Positions 8,106 to 16,463 of a DNA stretch of 43,138 nt are shown here, piece after piece (the first letter of the stretch is position 1; the number at the start of each line of letters is the position of its first letter). The notes under the pieces are model-generated. The model was not told the DNA's origin. It saw only the letters and a program-made list of their open reading frames with translations, and searched no databases. Source of the stretch: an uncultured Lachnospiraceae bacterium (GTDB lineage: Bacteria; Bacillota; Clostridia; Lachnospirales; Lachnospiraceae); contig CADCDW010000026.1 in assembly GCA_902800325.1 (NCBI GenBank), forward strand, positions 1 through 43,138, in the 5' to 3' direction. The translations under genes and the position numbers were made by a program.

Positions 8106-8839
8106 TGGTTATGGAAAGATACAGAAAGATTTCATTTTGGGCAAGCATATGCGTTGCACTTTTTATCGTTAATTTTGCATTCTGTATCCTTTGTATGAAT
8201 AAAACTGTTTATGAAAAATGTTTTGATAATTATGTGGCCGGTAAAGAGATAGATGAGACGGGAAAAGATAATGCTGATAACAGCTTTTTTGATGAAGTTA
8301 CGGCAACCCGGACCGATGCTTCATATGAGATACAAATCGAAGACTTTGAAATGAAAGCCAATTATGAGAAGCTTTTAGAAGATTTTAAGGCATTTTTTAA
8401 AGGGAAATATAAACTTGTCGGATATGAATTGGATAAGCATAATGTGGATAGATTAAATCATATAAAGTGGTTTTACAGGCTCGCATGGCTTATATCAATA
8501 GCATCGCTTGCAGGTATGGTGTATGCATTTGTTATCCTTTCAAAAAGAAGAATGTTTATGCCATTTGTATATGGAAGTGTGCTGGCTGCATTTTTGACAT
8601 CTGTCAATTCGCTAATATTCATGAAATCCGGCAAAGAGTTTTTTGTAGCAGCAAGGGATATGGTTTTCAGACAAAACTACAGTTATTTTAGTGATAAGGA
8701 TATACTGCTTCAGATTTTACCGCCCGCTTATGCAAGGTGGATGGCGATTGCTTATCTTTTATTTGTGGCAGTGCTTATAATATTAATGATTTTAATAAGA
8801 TGGTTTATATTATTCTGCGGAAGACCGCATAAATTTTAA
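8102..8839 (+). CDS. TIGR01906/DUF1461-like integral membrane protein
   Basis: 245 residues. Four hydrophobic segments are visible: about 10-32, 128-148, 155-173 and 215-240, with one large extracytoplasmic loop (35-125) between the first two. The layout, the H-N-V-D-R-L segment before TM2 and the D-x-L-L-Q-I-L-P-P segment before TM4 resemble the DUF1461 membrane proteins of Firmicutes, whose function is unknown. Translation is probably coupled to the small ORF that overlaps its start; alternative start ATG codons follow at codons 2 and 4. It ends 17 bases before glgB, so the two are likely cotranscribed, but nothing in the sequence ties it to glycogen. Confidence 0.65.
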   Translation: MMVMERYRKISFWASICVALFIVNFAFCILCMNKTVYEKCFDNYVAGKEIDETGKDNADNSFFDEVTATRTDASYEIQIEDFEMKANYEKLLEDFKAFFKGKYKLVGYELDKHNVDRLNHIKWFYRLAWLISIASLAGMVYAFVILSKRRMFMPFVYGSVLAAFLTSVNSLIFMKSGKEFFVAARDMVFRQNYSYFSDKDILLQILPPAYARWMAIAYLLFVAVLIILMILIRWFILFCGRPHKF

Positions 8840-8856
8840 TTACGGAGGTTGTTTGG

Positions 8857-11082
8857 ATGAAAGAAAGACTTGAAAATTGGGTAAACTGGGTGCTTTATGA
8901 TGAACTTGCGAAGGGCGAGATAAATGCACCTAAGCATATTCTCGGAATACATGATTACGGTGAGGGACAGGTTATAACAGTTTACAGACCTCATGCGGAT
9001 TCAGTATTTGTAACATCGGTTACGGGTAAGAATCCGGTAGAGATGGTTAAACTGGCAGAAGGACTTTACGGAGCTTATTTTCCAAAGAAAAAGTATAAGG
9101 GTAATAAGTATCGTATAAAAACTAACTATCAGGACGGGACAACTGTTATAACGGCAGATGCTTATGCATTTGATGGGCTTATAACAGATTTTGATACTTA
9201 TCTTTTCAATGAAGGAAAGAATTATGATATCTATGAAAAACTCGGTGCGCATCCTATGAAGATAGATGGCGTAGAAGGAACATATTTTGCTGTCTGGGCA
9301 CCAAATGCACGACGCGTAAGTGTAGTTGGTGATTTTAACATGTGGGACGGAAACTTAAATCCGATGCAGATTCATTCCACATCGGGCATACATGAGCTTT
9401 TTATACCTGATGTAAAAGAGGGTGCGGTATATAAATTTCAGATTCTTACAAGAGAAGGTGAGATTTTATATAAGGCAGATCCTTACGGGAACTATAATCA
9501 GGTAAGACCGGACAATGCCAATATCGTAGCAGATTTAAATAAATATAAATGGACTGATACCAAGTGGATGGATGACAGAAATAAGGTTTCAAGAGTGGAT
9601 AGGATAAAGAAACCGATGTCTATATATGAGGTTCATCTTGGATCATGGAAGAAAAAGATTGAAGATTCGGATTTTGGATTTTATAACTATCGTGAGCTTG
9701 CAAAGATGCTTGGTGACTATGTTGAAGAAATGGGTTATACACATATAGAACTTATGGGTATAGCGGAGTATCCGTTTGACGGATCGTGGGGTTATCAGGT
9801 TACCAATTATTATGCGCCTACTTCAAGATATGGTGCTCCTGATGACTTTATGTATTTTGTGGATTATATGCATAGTAAGGGAATTGGCGTTATACTTGAC
9901 TGGGTACCTGCGCATTTTCCAAGAGATGCACATGGACTTGGCAGATTTGATGGTATGCCTTTATATGAACATCCGGATCCACGAAGAGGTGAGCATCCTG
10001 ACTGGGGTACTTATATATTTGATTATGGCAGAAAAGAGGTTAGTAATTTCCTTACTGCCAATGCACTTTTCTGGGTTGAGAAATTCCACGTAGACGGACT
10101 TCGTGTAGATGCGGTTGCTTCCATGCTTTATCTTGACTATGGTAAGCAGAACGGTCAGTGGCTTCCAAATAAGGATGGCGGAAATGAAAACTATGATGCT
10201 ATAGAGCTTTTGCAGAAGATAAACACAGTTATGGAGGAAAGAAATCCCGGTGCATATCTTATAGCAGAAGAGTCAACTGCGTGGGCAGGAGTTACAGCAC
10301 CGGCTTCGCTTAAGGGACTTGGATTTTTGTTTAAATGGAATATGGGCTGGATGAATGACTTCCTTGAGTATATGAAGCTTGATCCGTATTTCAGATCATT
10401 TAACCATAATAAACTGACTTTCAGCTTGTCTTATACTTATGCAGAGAATTATGTGCTTGTAATCTCCCATGATGAGGTTGTGCATCTTAAGTGCTCTATG
10501 ATCAATAAGATGCCGGGCTTTGAATTTGATAAGTTTGCGAATCTTCGTGCTGCATACGGATTTATGCTGGGACATCCGGGTAAGAAACTTCTCTTTATGG
10601 GACAGGAATTTGCGCAGCTGCGTGAGTGGAGTGAGGCAAGAAGCCTTGACTGGTATCTTTTAGATCAGCCCCTTCACAGCAAGATGAAAGATTTTGTGGC
10701 AGCACTTAACCATATGTACACAAAGTATGATGCACTTTATTATAACGATAATGAGGTTATGGGATTTGAATGGATTAAAGTAGATGATGCAAAAGAAGGT
10801 ATCGTTGCATTTATGAGAAGAGGAAAGACTGCCAAAGATCAACTCTTATTCATCTGTAACTTTGTACCTGTTGAAAGAAATAACTACATGATAGGTGCAC
10901 CATGTCTTACAAAATATGAGGAGATATTAAATTCAGACGATGAAAAGTTCGGAGGTCATGGAAATGTCAATGGAACAGTAACTGCACTTCCTCAGCCTTG
11001 CGACAGAATGAAGAATTCGATATGTGTAAATGTGCCGCCGCTTTCTGTTATGGTATTTAAGTACAACTACACAGATAAATAA
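8857..11082 (+). CDS. glgB: 1,4-alpha-glucan branching enzyme
   Basis: 741 residues, GH13 family. It cuts alpha-1,4 glucan chains and rejoins them as alpha-1,6 branches in glycogen synthesis. An N-terminal extension of about 120 residues and a CBM48 domain (about 130-225, YFAVWAPNARRVSVVGDFN) precede the (beta/alpha)8 barrel. Barrel motifs are visible: DWVPAHF (348-354), DGLRVDAV with nucleophile Asp418, AEEST with the acid at 471/472, and SHDEV with Asp539. The all-beta C-terminal domain ends VPPLSVMVFKY. Strong ribosome site CGGAGG before ATG 8857. No other glycogen gene is nearby, so it is a stand-alone copy. Confidence 0.97.
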   Translation: MKERLENWVNWVLYDELAKGEINAPKHILGIHDYGEGQVITVYRPHADSVFVTSVTGKNPVEMVKLAEGLYGAYFPKKKYKGNKYRIKTNYQDGTTVITADAYAFDGLITDFDTYLFNEGKNYDIYEKLGAHPMKIDGVEGTYFAVWAPNARRVSVVGDFNMWDGNLNPMQIHSTSGIHELFIPDVKEGAVYKFQILTREGEILYKADPYGNYNQVRPDNANIVADLNKYKWTDTKWMDDRNKVSRVDRIKKPMSIYEVHLGSWKKKIEDSDFGFYNYRELAKMLGDYVEEMGYTHIELMGIAEYPFDGSWGYQVTNYYAPTSRYGAPDDFMYFVDYMHSKGIGVILDWVPAHFPRDAHGLGRFDGMPLYEHPDPRRGEHPDWGTYIFDYGRKEVSNFLTANALFWVEKFHVDGLRVDAVASMLYLDYGKQNGQWLPNKDGGNENYDAIELLQKINTVMEERNPGAYLIAEESTAWAGVTAPASLKGLGFLFKWNMGWMNDFLEYMKLDPYFRSFNHNKLTFSLSYTYAENYVLVISHDEVVHLKCSMINKMPGFEFDKFANLRAAYGFMLGHPGKKLLFMGQEFAQLREWSEARSLDWYLLDQPLHSKMKDFVAALNHMYTKYDALYYNDNEVMGFEWIKVDDAKEGIVAFMRRGKTAKDQLLFICNFVPVERNNYMIGAPCLTKYEEILNSDDEKFGGHGNVNGTVTALPQPCDRMKNSICVNVPPLSVMVFKYNYTDK

Positions 11083-11099
11083 AAATTGATGTGGGATAT

Positions 11100-11158
11100 G
11101 TGACACAGGGATATTTTTGTTGGTATGAGCAAGACAATGAAAATATACCCTATGTCAC
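11100..11158. repeat. Imperfect 19-bp inverted repeat after glgB
   Basis: GTGACACAGGGATATTTTT (11100-11118) and AAAATATACCCTATGTCAC (11140-11158) pair over almost their whole length around a 21-base loop. No T-run follows, so it is not a standard terminator. It lies between glgB and the next gene and could stabilise a transcript end. Confidence 0.6.
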
Positions 11159-11182
11159 AAGTCTATGTAATAGGTTAAAAAT

Positions 11183-11893
11183 ATGAGTAAATTTAAAAAG
11201 TTTTGTAAGGCGATTGCCGTCATACTTGTAATAATCATGCTGGCTGTAATTGTTTTAACAGTCGGAATAAATACACTCGTGTGGCTTAGCTCAAAAGACA
11301 GAATACTTGATGAAGAAGAAGCTGTTAATCTTGAAAATGTAGACTGTATTATAGTTCTTGGTGCTTCGGTTAAACATGGAGATACACCGAGTCTCATGCT
11401 TAGTGACAGATTGGACAAAGCTATAGAATTATATAAGGCAGGTGCCGCTCCGAAGATTATTATGAGCGGCGATCATGGTAGCAAGTATTATAATGAAGTT
11501 CAGGTCATGAAGGATTATGCTATAAAAGCAGGTGTCCCTTCAGAGGATATATTTATGGATCATGCCGGATTTTCGACATATGATACCATGTATCGTGCCA
11601 AAGAAATATTTGGTGCAAAAAAGGTTCTGATTGTTACCCAGAAATACCATTTATACAGGTCGATTTATGTTGCGAAAAAACTTGGTATGGATGCCAGTGG
11701 AGTAGCGGCGGAGGAAATAAGATATCATGGACAGACTAAAAGAGATTTTAGAGAAATAGTTGCTGTAGACAAAGACTTTATCTGGTCGTTATTTAAATTT
11801 AAGCCGAAGTTTTTGGGAGATAAGATATCTCTCGACCAAAGTGGAGATGTGACCAATGATCAGGGTGGAGATATTATAAAGGATACTGAATAA
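11183..11893 (+). CDS. SanA/YdcF-family (DUF218) membrane protein
   Basis: 236 residues. One N-terminal membrane helix (about 12-36) is followed by an extracytoplasmic DUF218 domain with CIIVLGASV, DRLDKAIELY, IIMSGDHG, NEVQVMKDY and VTQKYHLYRSIYVAKKLG. This is the SanA/vancomycin-sensitivity subgroup, linked in other bacteria to envelope barrier function, but no reaction is established. The start ATG at 11183 has only a weak site (TAGGTTAAAAAT); no better start exists in frame. The C-terminus after about residue 205 is acidic and likely disordered. Confidence 0.85.
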   Translation: MSKFKKFCKAIAVILVIIMLAVIVLTVGINTLVWLSSKDRILDEEEAVNLENVDCIIVLGASVKHGDTPSLMLSDRLDKAIELYKAGAAPKIIMSGDHGSKYYNEVQVMKDYAIKAGVPSEDIFMDHAGFSTYDTMYRAKEIFGAKKVLIVTQKYHLYRSIYVAKKLGMDASGVAAEEIRYHGQTKRDFREIVAVDKDFIWSLFKFKPKFLGDKISLDQSGDVTNDQGGDIIKDTE

Positions 11894-11954
11894 AAAGATA
11901 AATACAGCTATACGGCTGGTATAAAATACATGAAATATAATGGAGGATTTTTTG

Positions 11955-12668
11955 ATGGAAATGTTATCAATTGCAAATGAGCTCAAGACCAATGCTTATC
12001 CGGGCAGAGGTATCGTAATCGGTGTTTCCGAGGATGGTAAGAAAGCTGTAACTGCATATTTTATAATGGGAAGAAGCTCAAACAGCAGAAACAGAGTATT
12101 TGTTGAAGAAGGAGAAGGCATAAGGACTGAGGCATTTGATCCTTCCAAGCTTGAAGATCCAAGCCTTATAATCTATGCTCCTGTAAGGGTTTTAGGCAAT
12201 AAAACTATAGTTACAAATGGTGACCAGACGGATACCATATATGAGGGCATGGACAAGCAGAACACATTTGAGCAGTCTTTAAGATGCCGTGAGTTTGAAC
12301 CGGATGGTCCAAATTATACACCAAGAATCTCAGGAATTATGCATATAGAAAGTGGAAAGTTCAACTATGCCATGTCTATACTTAAGAGCAATAACGGAAA
12401 TCCTGATGCTTGCAACAGATATACATTTGCATATGAAAATCCCGTTGCCGGTGAGGGACATTTTATCCATACATATATGCATGACGGAAATCCTCTTCCA
12501 AGCTTTGAGGGCGAACCGAAGTGGGTAAAAATATCAGGCGATATCGAAACATTTACAGAAGAAGTATGGTCGAGCTTAAATGAAGACAATAAAGTATCTT
12601 TATTTGTGCGGTTCATAGATATCGCAAGCGGAGAGTACGAGACAAGGATAGTAAATAAGAATAAGTAA
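11955..12668 (+). CDS. purO: IMP cyclohydrolase
   Basis: 237 residues, of the stand-alone IMP cyclohydrolase type (PF07826) that closes FAICAR to IMP, the last purine step. Recognisable segments are NAYPGRGIVIG, MGRSSNSRNRVF, DPSLIIYAPVR and EPDGPNYTPRISG. The start is ATG 11955; GGAGG at 11942-11946 is 8 bases upstream and would lie inside the frame if the earlier ATG at 11940 were used. The AICAR formyltransferase gene follows at 12807, so the two activities fused as PurH in most bacteria are separate here, as in many Clostridia. A large inverted repeat sits between them. Confidence 0.9.
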   Translation: MEMLSIANELKTNAYPGRGIVIGVSEDGKKAVTAYFIMGRSSNSRNRVFVEEGEGIRTEAFDPSKLEDPSLIIYAPVRVLGNKTIVTNGDQTDTIYEGMDKQNTFEQSLRCREFEPDGPNYTPRISGIMHIESGKFNYAMSILKSNNGNPDACNRYTFAYENPVAGEGHFIHTYMHDGNPLPSFEGEPKWVKISGDIETFTEEVWSSLNEDNKVSLFVRFIDIASGEYETRIVNKNK

Positions 12669-12700
12669 CATTTATTTATCCCGAATTGATAATAAGTATT

Positions 12701-12783
12701 CTGACCGGCTTTATATAAAATGTGCTAAGCAAGGCGTTAAGTAACACGTGCCATGCGTGTACATTTTATATAAAGTCAGTCAG
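12701..12783 (+). promoter_or_regulatory. Long stem-loop between purO and the AICAR formyltransferase gene
   Basis: Arms at 12701-12723 and 12761-12783 match in 21 of 23 positions as an inverted repeat built on CTTTATATAAAATGT / ACATTTTATATAAAG. Inside the loop is a second hairpin, ACACG (12744-12748) with CGTGT (12756-12760). It ends 12 bases before the AGGAGG ribosome site of the next gene. No T-run follows, so attenuation is less likely than RNA processing or protein binding. It does not look like a guanine riboswitch. Confidence 0.6.
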
Positions 12784-12806
12784 AAAAATGAAATTAGGAG
12801 GAAACT

Positions 12807-13985
12807 ATGAAAGAGATAGAATTAAAGTACGGATGTAATCCAAATCAGAAACCATCGAGGATTTATATGGAGGATGGAAGTGAGCTCCCTGTTACAGTGC
12901 TAAACGGTAAGCCGGGATATATTAATTTTTTGGACGCATTTAACGGCTGGCAGCTTGTAAAGGAATTAAAGGCTGCTACAAATCTTCCTGCGGCGACTTC
13001 TTTTAAGCATGTATCACCTGCGGGTGCTGCTGTAGGCCTTCCGCTTTCGGATACACTTGCAAAGATATACTGGGTAGATGATCTGGGTGAGCTTTCACCG
13101 CTTGCATGTGCATATGCAAGAGCAAGGGGTGCAGACAGAATGTCATCATTTGGTGATTTTATCGCACTTTCTGATGTATGTGATGTGGATACTGCAAAGC
13201 TTATCAAAAGAGAAGTTTCAGACGGAGTTATCGCTCCCGGATATACTGATGAAGCTCTTGAGATTTTAAAGGCAAAGAAAAAGGGAAATTATAATATTAT
13301 TCAGATAGACGAGTCTTATGTTCCTGCTGAACTTGAGAAAAAGCAGGTGTATGGAATCACATTTGAGCAAGGAAGAAATGAGCTTGACGTAAATGGAGAT
13401 TTGCTTTCAAACATAGTTACCAAAAATAAAGAAATACCTGATTGGGCACTTATTGATATGAAAATTTCACTTATCATTTTGAAGTATACTCAGTCAAATT
13501 CTGTATGCTATGTAAAGAATGGTCAGGCAATCGGTATAGGGGCAGGACAGCAGTCAAGAATTCACTGTACAAGACTTGCCGGACAGAAGGCTGATAACTG
13601 GTTCTTACGTCAGTCACCTCAGGTTCTTGGATTACAGTTTATAGATTCACTTGGACGAGCTGACAGAGATAATGCGATAGATGTATATATGGGAGATGAA
13701 TACGAGGATGTACTTCGTGAAGGCGAGTGGCAGAAGAGATTTAAGGTTAAGCCTGAGGTGTTTACAAGAGAAGCAAAACGCGCATGGCTTGATCAGAATC
13801 AGGATGTTACACTTGGTTCGGATGCTTTTTTCCCATTTTCAGATAACATTGAGAGGGCTAAAAAGAGCGGCGTAAAATATATCGCTCAACCGGGCGGCTC
13901 GGTAAGGGATGATCTCGTTATAGAGTGTGCCGATAACTATGATATGGTTATGGCATTTACGGGTATTAGACTTTTCCATCACTAA
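12807..13985 (+). CDS. AICAR formyltransferase (stand-alone)
   Basis: 392 residues. It transfers formyl from 10-formyl-THF to AICAR to give FAICAR, the substrate of the upstream IMP cyclohydrolase. It corresponds only to the formyltransferase part of PurH; the N-terminal cyclohydrolase domain of the fused enzyme is absent. Visible signatures: the family N-terminus ELKYGCNPNQKPSRIY, KHVSPAGAAVG (active-site Lys-His), QSNSVCYVKNGQAIGIGAGQ, SRIHCTRLAG, SDAFFPF and the C-terminal AQPGGSVRDDLVI...TGIRLFHH. The start at 12807 follows TTAGGAGG. A strong terminator follows at 14003. Confidence 0.95.
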   Translation: MKEIELKYGCNPNQKPSRIYMEDGSELPVTVLNGKPGYINFLDAFNGWQLVKELKAATNLPAATSFKHVSPAGAAVGLPLSDTLAKIYWVDDLGELSPLACAYARARGADRMSSFGDFIALSDVCDVDTAKLIKREVSDGVIAPGYTDEALEILKAKKKGNYNIIQIDESYVPAELEKKQVYGITFEQGRNELDVNGDLLSNIVTKNKEIPDWALIDMKISLIILKYTQSNSVCYVKNGQAIGIGAGQQSRIHCTRLAGQKADNWFLRQSPQVLGLQFIDSLGRADRDNAIDVYMGDEYEDVLREGEWQKRFKVKPEVFTREAKRAWLDQNQDVTLGSDAFFPFSDNIERAKKSGVKYIAQPGGSVRDDLVIECADNYDMVMAFTGIRLFHH

Positions 13986-14002
13986 AAAATAGCAATATAA
14001 TA

Positions 14003-14040
14003 AAATGAAAGCATTCGAAAGAATGCTTTCATTGATTTTA
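14003..14040 (+). terminator. Rho-independent terminator after the AICAR formyltransferase gene
   Basis: ATGAAAGCATTC-GAAA-GAATGCTTTCAT is a perfect stem of at least 12 bp closed by a GAAA tetraloop (14005-14032), followed by TGATTTTA. Confidence 0.85.
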
Positions 14041-14067
14041 AATAATGAAAAATTATGAGGAATAATA

Positions 14068-14859
14068 GTGTTAAATAAAATATTAAAAACAGCATATTTA
14101 TATATATTGATGATTGCGACGGTTGTTTTGGTGCTTAACATACCTTGCGTTAAAATAGAAACACCGTTTGACAAGAGCGACAGGTCGGATTATGTTTTGG
14201 ATTCTTTAAAAGAATGTCCTCCAAATAATATGCATTATAATAATAATTCATGGACTATAGATGATGCTGATCCGTATGTGACAGTGTCCGGTGTAAATAA
14301 ATATATATATGGTGTGGAGATTAATACAAAAAATAATCAGGATAACCTTAATATATCTATTTATTATAATACCGGAAAAGGATTTAGTGAAAAAGAAGTT
14401 ATAGTGATGGATAATCGGGGAAACGGCGTATATAAATATCAGTTAAAAGGCAATATCAACGATATAAGAATTGATTTTGAGAATATAGAAGCGGGTGCGG
14501 AAATATCTGATATGACCGTTACATTGCATAATGGTTATAACTATTATAATAATTCTAAACGTACAATTATCCTGATAAATATTATGCTATTGATTGTTTG
14601 CAGTGTCTTTATATTTTTGAGTGTTTTTGTAATCAAAGATTCAATATTAACAGCTACTATAAAAGTTCTTATATATTCATCTGTAATTGCTCTTTCAGAA
14701 AAGAACTACTTTGGTATACAAAATACAACAGTTTTTTTCCTGTTGGTTGATATATGTGTTGTAATGGCCTGTATATTCTATAGTAATGATGGCAATGTAT
14801 TAAACGATAAATCTGAAAATGAGGGATCGATAAAAGAGGATAAGATTAATGAAGAATGA
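14068..14859 (+). CDS. Membrane protein with extracytoplasmic domain, function unknown
   Basis: 263 residues, start GTG at 14068 with TGAGG upstream. One N-terminal membrane helix (about 5-27), an Asn/Tyr-rich extracytoplasmic domain (30-165) with predicted beta character, then membrane helices at about 168-190, 195-213 and 217-237, and a charged tail. I recognise no family. It overlaps the next gene by 11 bases (start 14849), so translation is coupled, and it probably works with that GT-C-like protein in envelope glycosylation. Codon use is AT-rich like the rest of the sugar cluster. Confidence 0.7.
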   Translation: MLNKILKTAYLYILMIATVVLVLNIPCVKIETPFDKSDRSDYVLDSLKECPPNNMHYNNNSWTIDDADPYVTVSGVNKYIYGVEINTKNNQDNLNISIYYNTGKGFSEKEVIVMDNRGNGVYKYQLKGNINDIRIDFENIEAGAEISDMTVTLHNGYNYYNNSKRTIILINIMLLIVCSVFIFLSVFVIKDSILTATIKVLIYSSVIALSEKNYFGIQNTTVFFLLVDICVVMACIFYSNDGNVLNDKSENEGSIKEDKINEE

Positions 14860-16177
14860 AATAAAAAAAGAAAAGTGTTTTTGGGCGTGTGTATTATTTG
14901 GATGCTTTTTCTTATATCTGATGTGGGCTGTTATTATTCCGTATGATCATGCACCTGATGAATATATGAGATATGATATACCTGAGTATATTTTTAAATA
15001 TGGTCGTCTGCCTCATGGCGGAGCTGAGGAGATAAGAAATCCGATCTGGGGCTTTTCTTATGGATTTACACCGATTACCAGTTATATAATAGGTGCATTT
15101 TTTATGTGGATTACAAGCATTTTTAACGCATCGGATTTTGCTCTTTTAATAGCTGCAAGGTTTGTAAGTGTATTGTTTTCGGTTGGAACAGTTTTTATTT
15201 GTATAAAAATAAGTAATCGGATCTTTAAAAGCGTTTTTAAATATGCTTTTGTTATCAGTGTTGCAATTTTGCCTCAGTTTGTATTTATTTCATCGTATGT
15301 AAACAATGATGCTTTTGGGTTGTTTACGGTTGCATGGATTATATATGCGATGATTTATGCAAATGATAACAAGTGGAATTTGAAATCCTGCATATTTTTG
15401 GGAGTAGGTATCGGATTATGTTTGATTTCATATTACAATTGTTATGGAATAATCATCGCCGCTTTTATTTTTGCGATATTATCTGTTATATATGATGAGA
15501 GCATAGAGCATAAATTTAAATTTGCCATGACCAGAATTATATGGATACTTATTACAGTACTTTTAGTATCGGGCTGGTGGTTTATAAGAAATGCCATTTT
15601 GTATGACGGAGATTTCCTGGGATTGTCAACCAGCAAGAAATATGGGGAAAAATATGCATGGGATATGTACAAACCGTCCAATAGAGTTACACCTTATAAT
15701 TCGGGATTGTCTATGAAAGAAATGCTCATAGATAAAAAATGGATTGAATTAACGGCAAAGAGTTTTATAGGATATTTCGACTATATGAGTTTGCCGGTTA
15801 AAGATTGGTGTTATAACATAATGTATGTTGTTGCTGCAGCTTGTATAGTTGGAAACCTTATACCCGGCAGGCTTTGCGGTATCGCGAAAGATAAGACTCT
15901 TTCTTTTGTCAAGCTGGCGATGGTTATAATGTGCATTATTACGATAGGATTGAGTGTTGGTTACTCTTATTTCAGCGATTTTGAACCGCAGGGAAGATAC
16001 CTTCTTCCTATGTTGGTTTCATTTAATCTTTTGATTATAAATGGATGGGAGAGAATATTTAACAGATGTAATCATAAAATAAAAGGGCTGGGAGCTGCAA
16101 TTATTATAGGAATATATTGCGTTGTTTGCATTTATTCAACAAGCTATATATTGATTCCGAGATATATTTATATGTAA
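14849..16177 (+). CDS. Multi-pass GT-C-like membrane glycosyltransferase (DUF2142-type)
   Basis: 442 residues with about ten membrane segments. The first extracytoplasmic loop contains DHAPDEYMRYDIPEYIFKYG; an Asp-Glu pair after TM1 is the catalytic/metal site of GT-C enzymes that use lipid-phosphate sugar donors, and P-(P/A)-D-E-x is typical of DUF2142 proteins. A later loop ends FSDFEPQGRYLLPM, also seen in that family. It would act on the outer face of the membrane. Its neighbours (ArnC-like GT2, two small flippase-like proteins, an aminotransferase) suggest it transfers a polyprenyl-phosphate-linked amino sugar to an envelope acceptor. The acceptor is unknown. Confidence 0.75.
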   Translation: MKNEIKKEKCFWACVLFGCFFLYLMWAVIIPYDHAPDEYMRYDIPEYIFKYGRLPHGGAEEIRNPIWGFSYGFTPITSYIIGAFFMWITSIFNASDFALLIAARFVSVLFSVGTVFICIKISNRIFKSVFKYAFVISVAILPQFVFISSYVNNDAFGLFTVAWIIYAMIYANDNKWNLKSCIFLGVGIGLCLISYYNCYGIIIAAFIFAILSVIYDESIEHKFKFAMTRIIWILITVLLVSGWWFIRNAILYDGDFLGLSTSKKYGEKYAWDMYKPSNRVTPYNSGLSMKEMLIDKKWIELTAKSFIGYFDYMSLPVKDWCYNIMYVVAAACIVGNLIPGRLCGIAKDKTLSFVKLAMVIMCIITIGLSVGYSYFSDFEPQGRYLLPMLVSFNLLIINGWERIFNRCNHKIKGLGAAIIIGIYCVVCIYSTSYILIPRYIYM

Positions 16178-16194
16178 AAAATATTATTAGAAAA

Positions 16195-16353
16195 CTAGTA
16201 CACCGAAAAATAAATAACCGGCACAACCGCTTGATAAATTGTTCAGCTACTGCGTTGTCATCAGTCGACGATGCCACCGCATCGCCTCCTTCTTTGTATC
16301 TGAGACAATTTCTCTTCGTGATTGTACCAGATACTTATTATTCGGTGTACTAG
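16195..16353. mobile_element. MITE-like element, 159 bp
   Basis: It is bounded by inverted ends CTAGTACACCGAAAAATAA (16195-16213) and its near-complement (16335-16353, TTATTATTCGGTGTACTAG). It has no coding capacity. Inside are further hairpins: CGATGC-cacc-GCATCG, and GTATCTGAGACAAT against ATTGTACCAGATAC. No clear target duplication is visible. The shape fits a non-autonomous transposon or a mobile structured repeat inserted between two cluster genes. Confidence 0.75.
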
Positions 16354-16410
16354 CATAATAATGCAACAATTGAAATTAATTATGGTTCCATTTGTAATTC
16401 TATGATTTAA

Positions 16411-16439
16411 TTGACAGCATTTATAGATAATGATATATT
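16411..16439 (+). promoter_or_regulatory. Promoter of the amino-sugar operon
   Basis: TTGACA (16411-16416), 17-base spacer, TATATT (16434-16439), 24 bases before the first start. Likely drives the genes from 16464 to at least 19763. Confidence 0.8.
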
Positions 16440-16463
16440 TTGCTTAAATAAAAAGAAACGAGT

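Noticed and set aside
12701-12783. Purine riboswitch
   Set aside because: The structure is a single long cruciform without a three-way junction or the conserved loop sequences of the guanine or PRPP aptamers.
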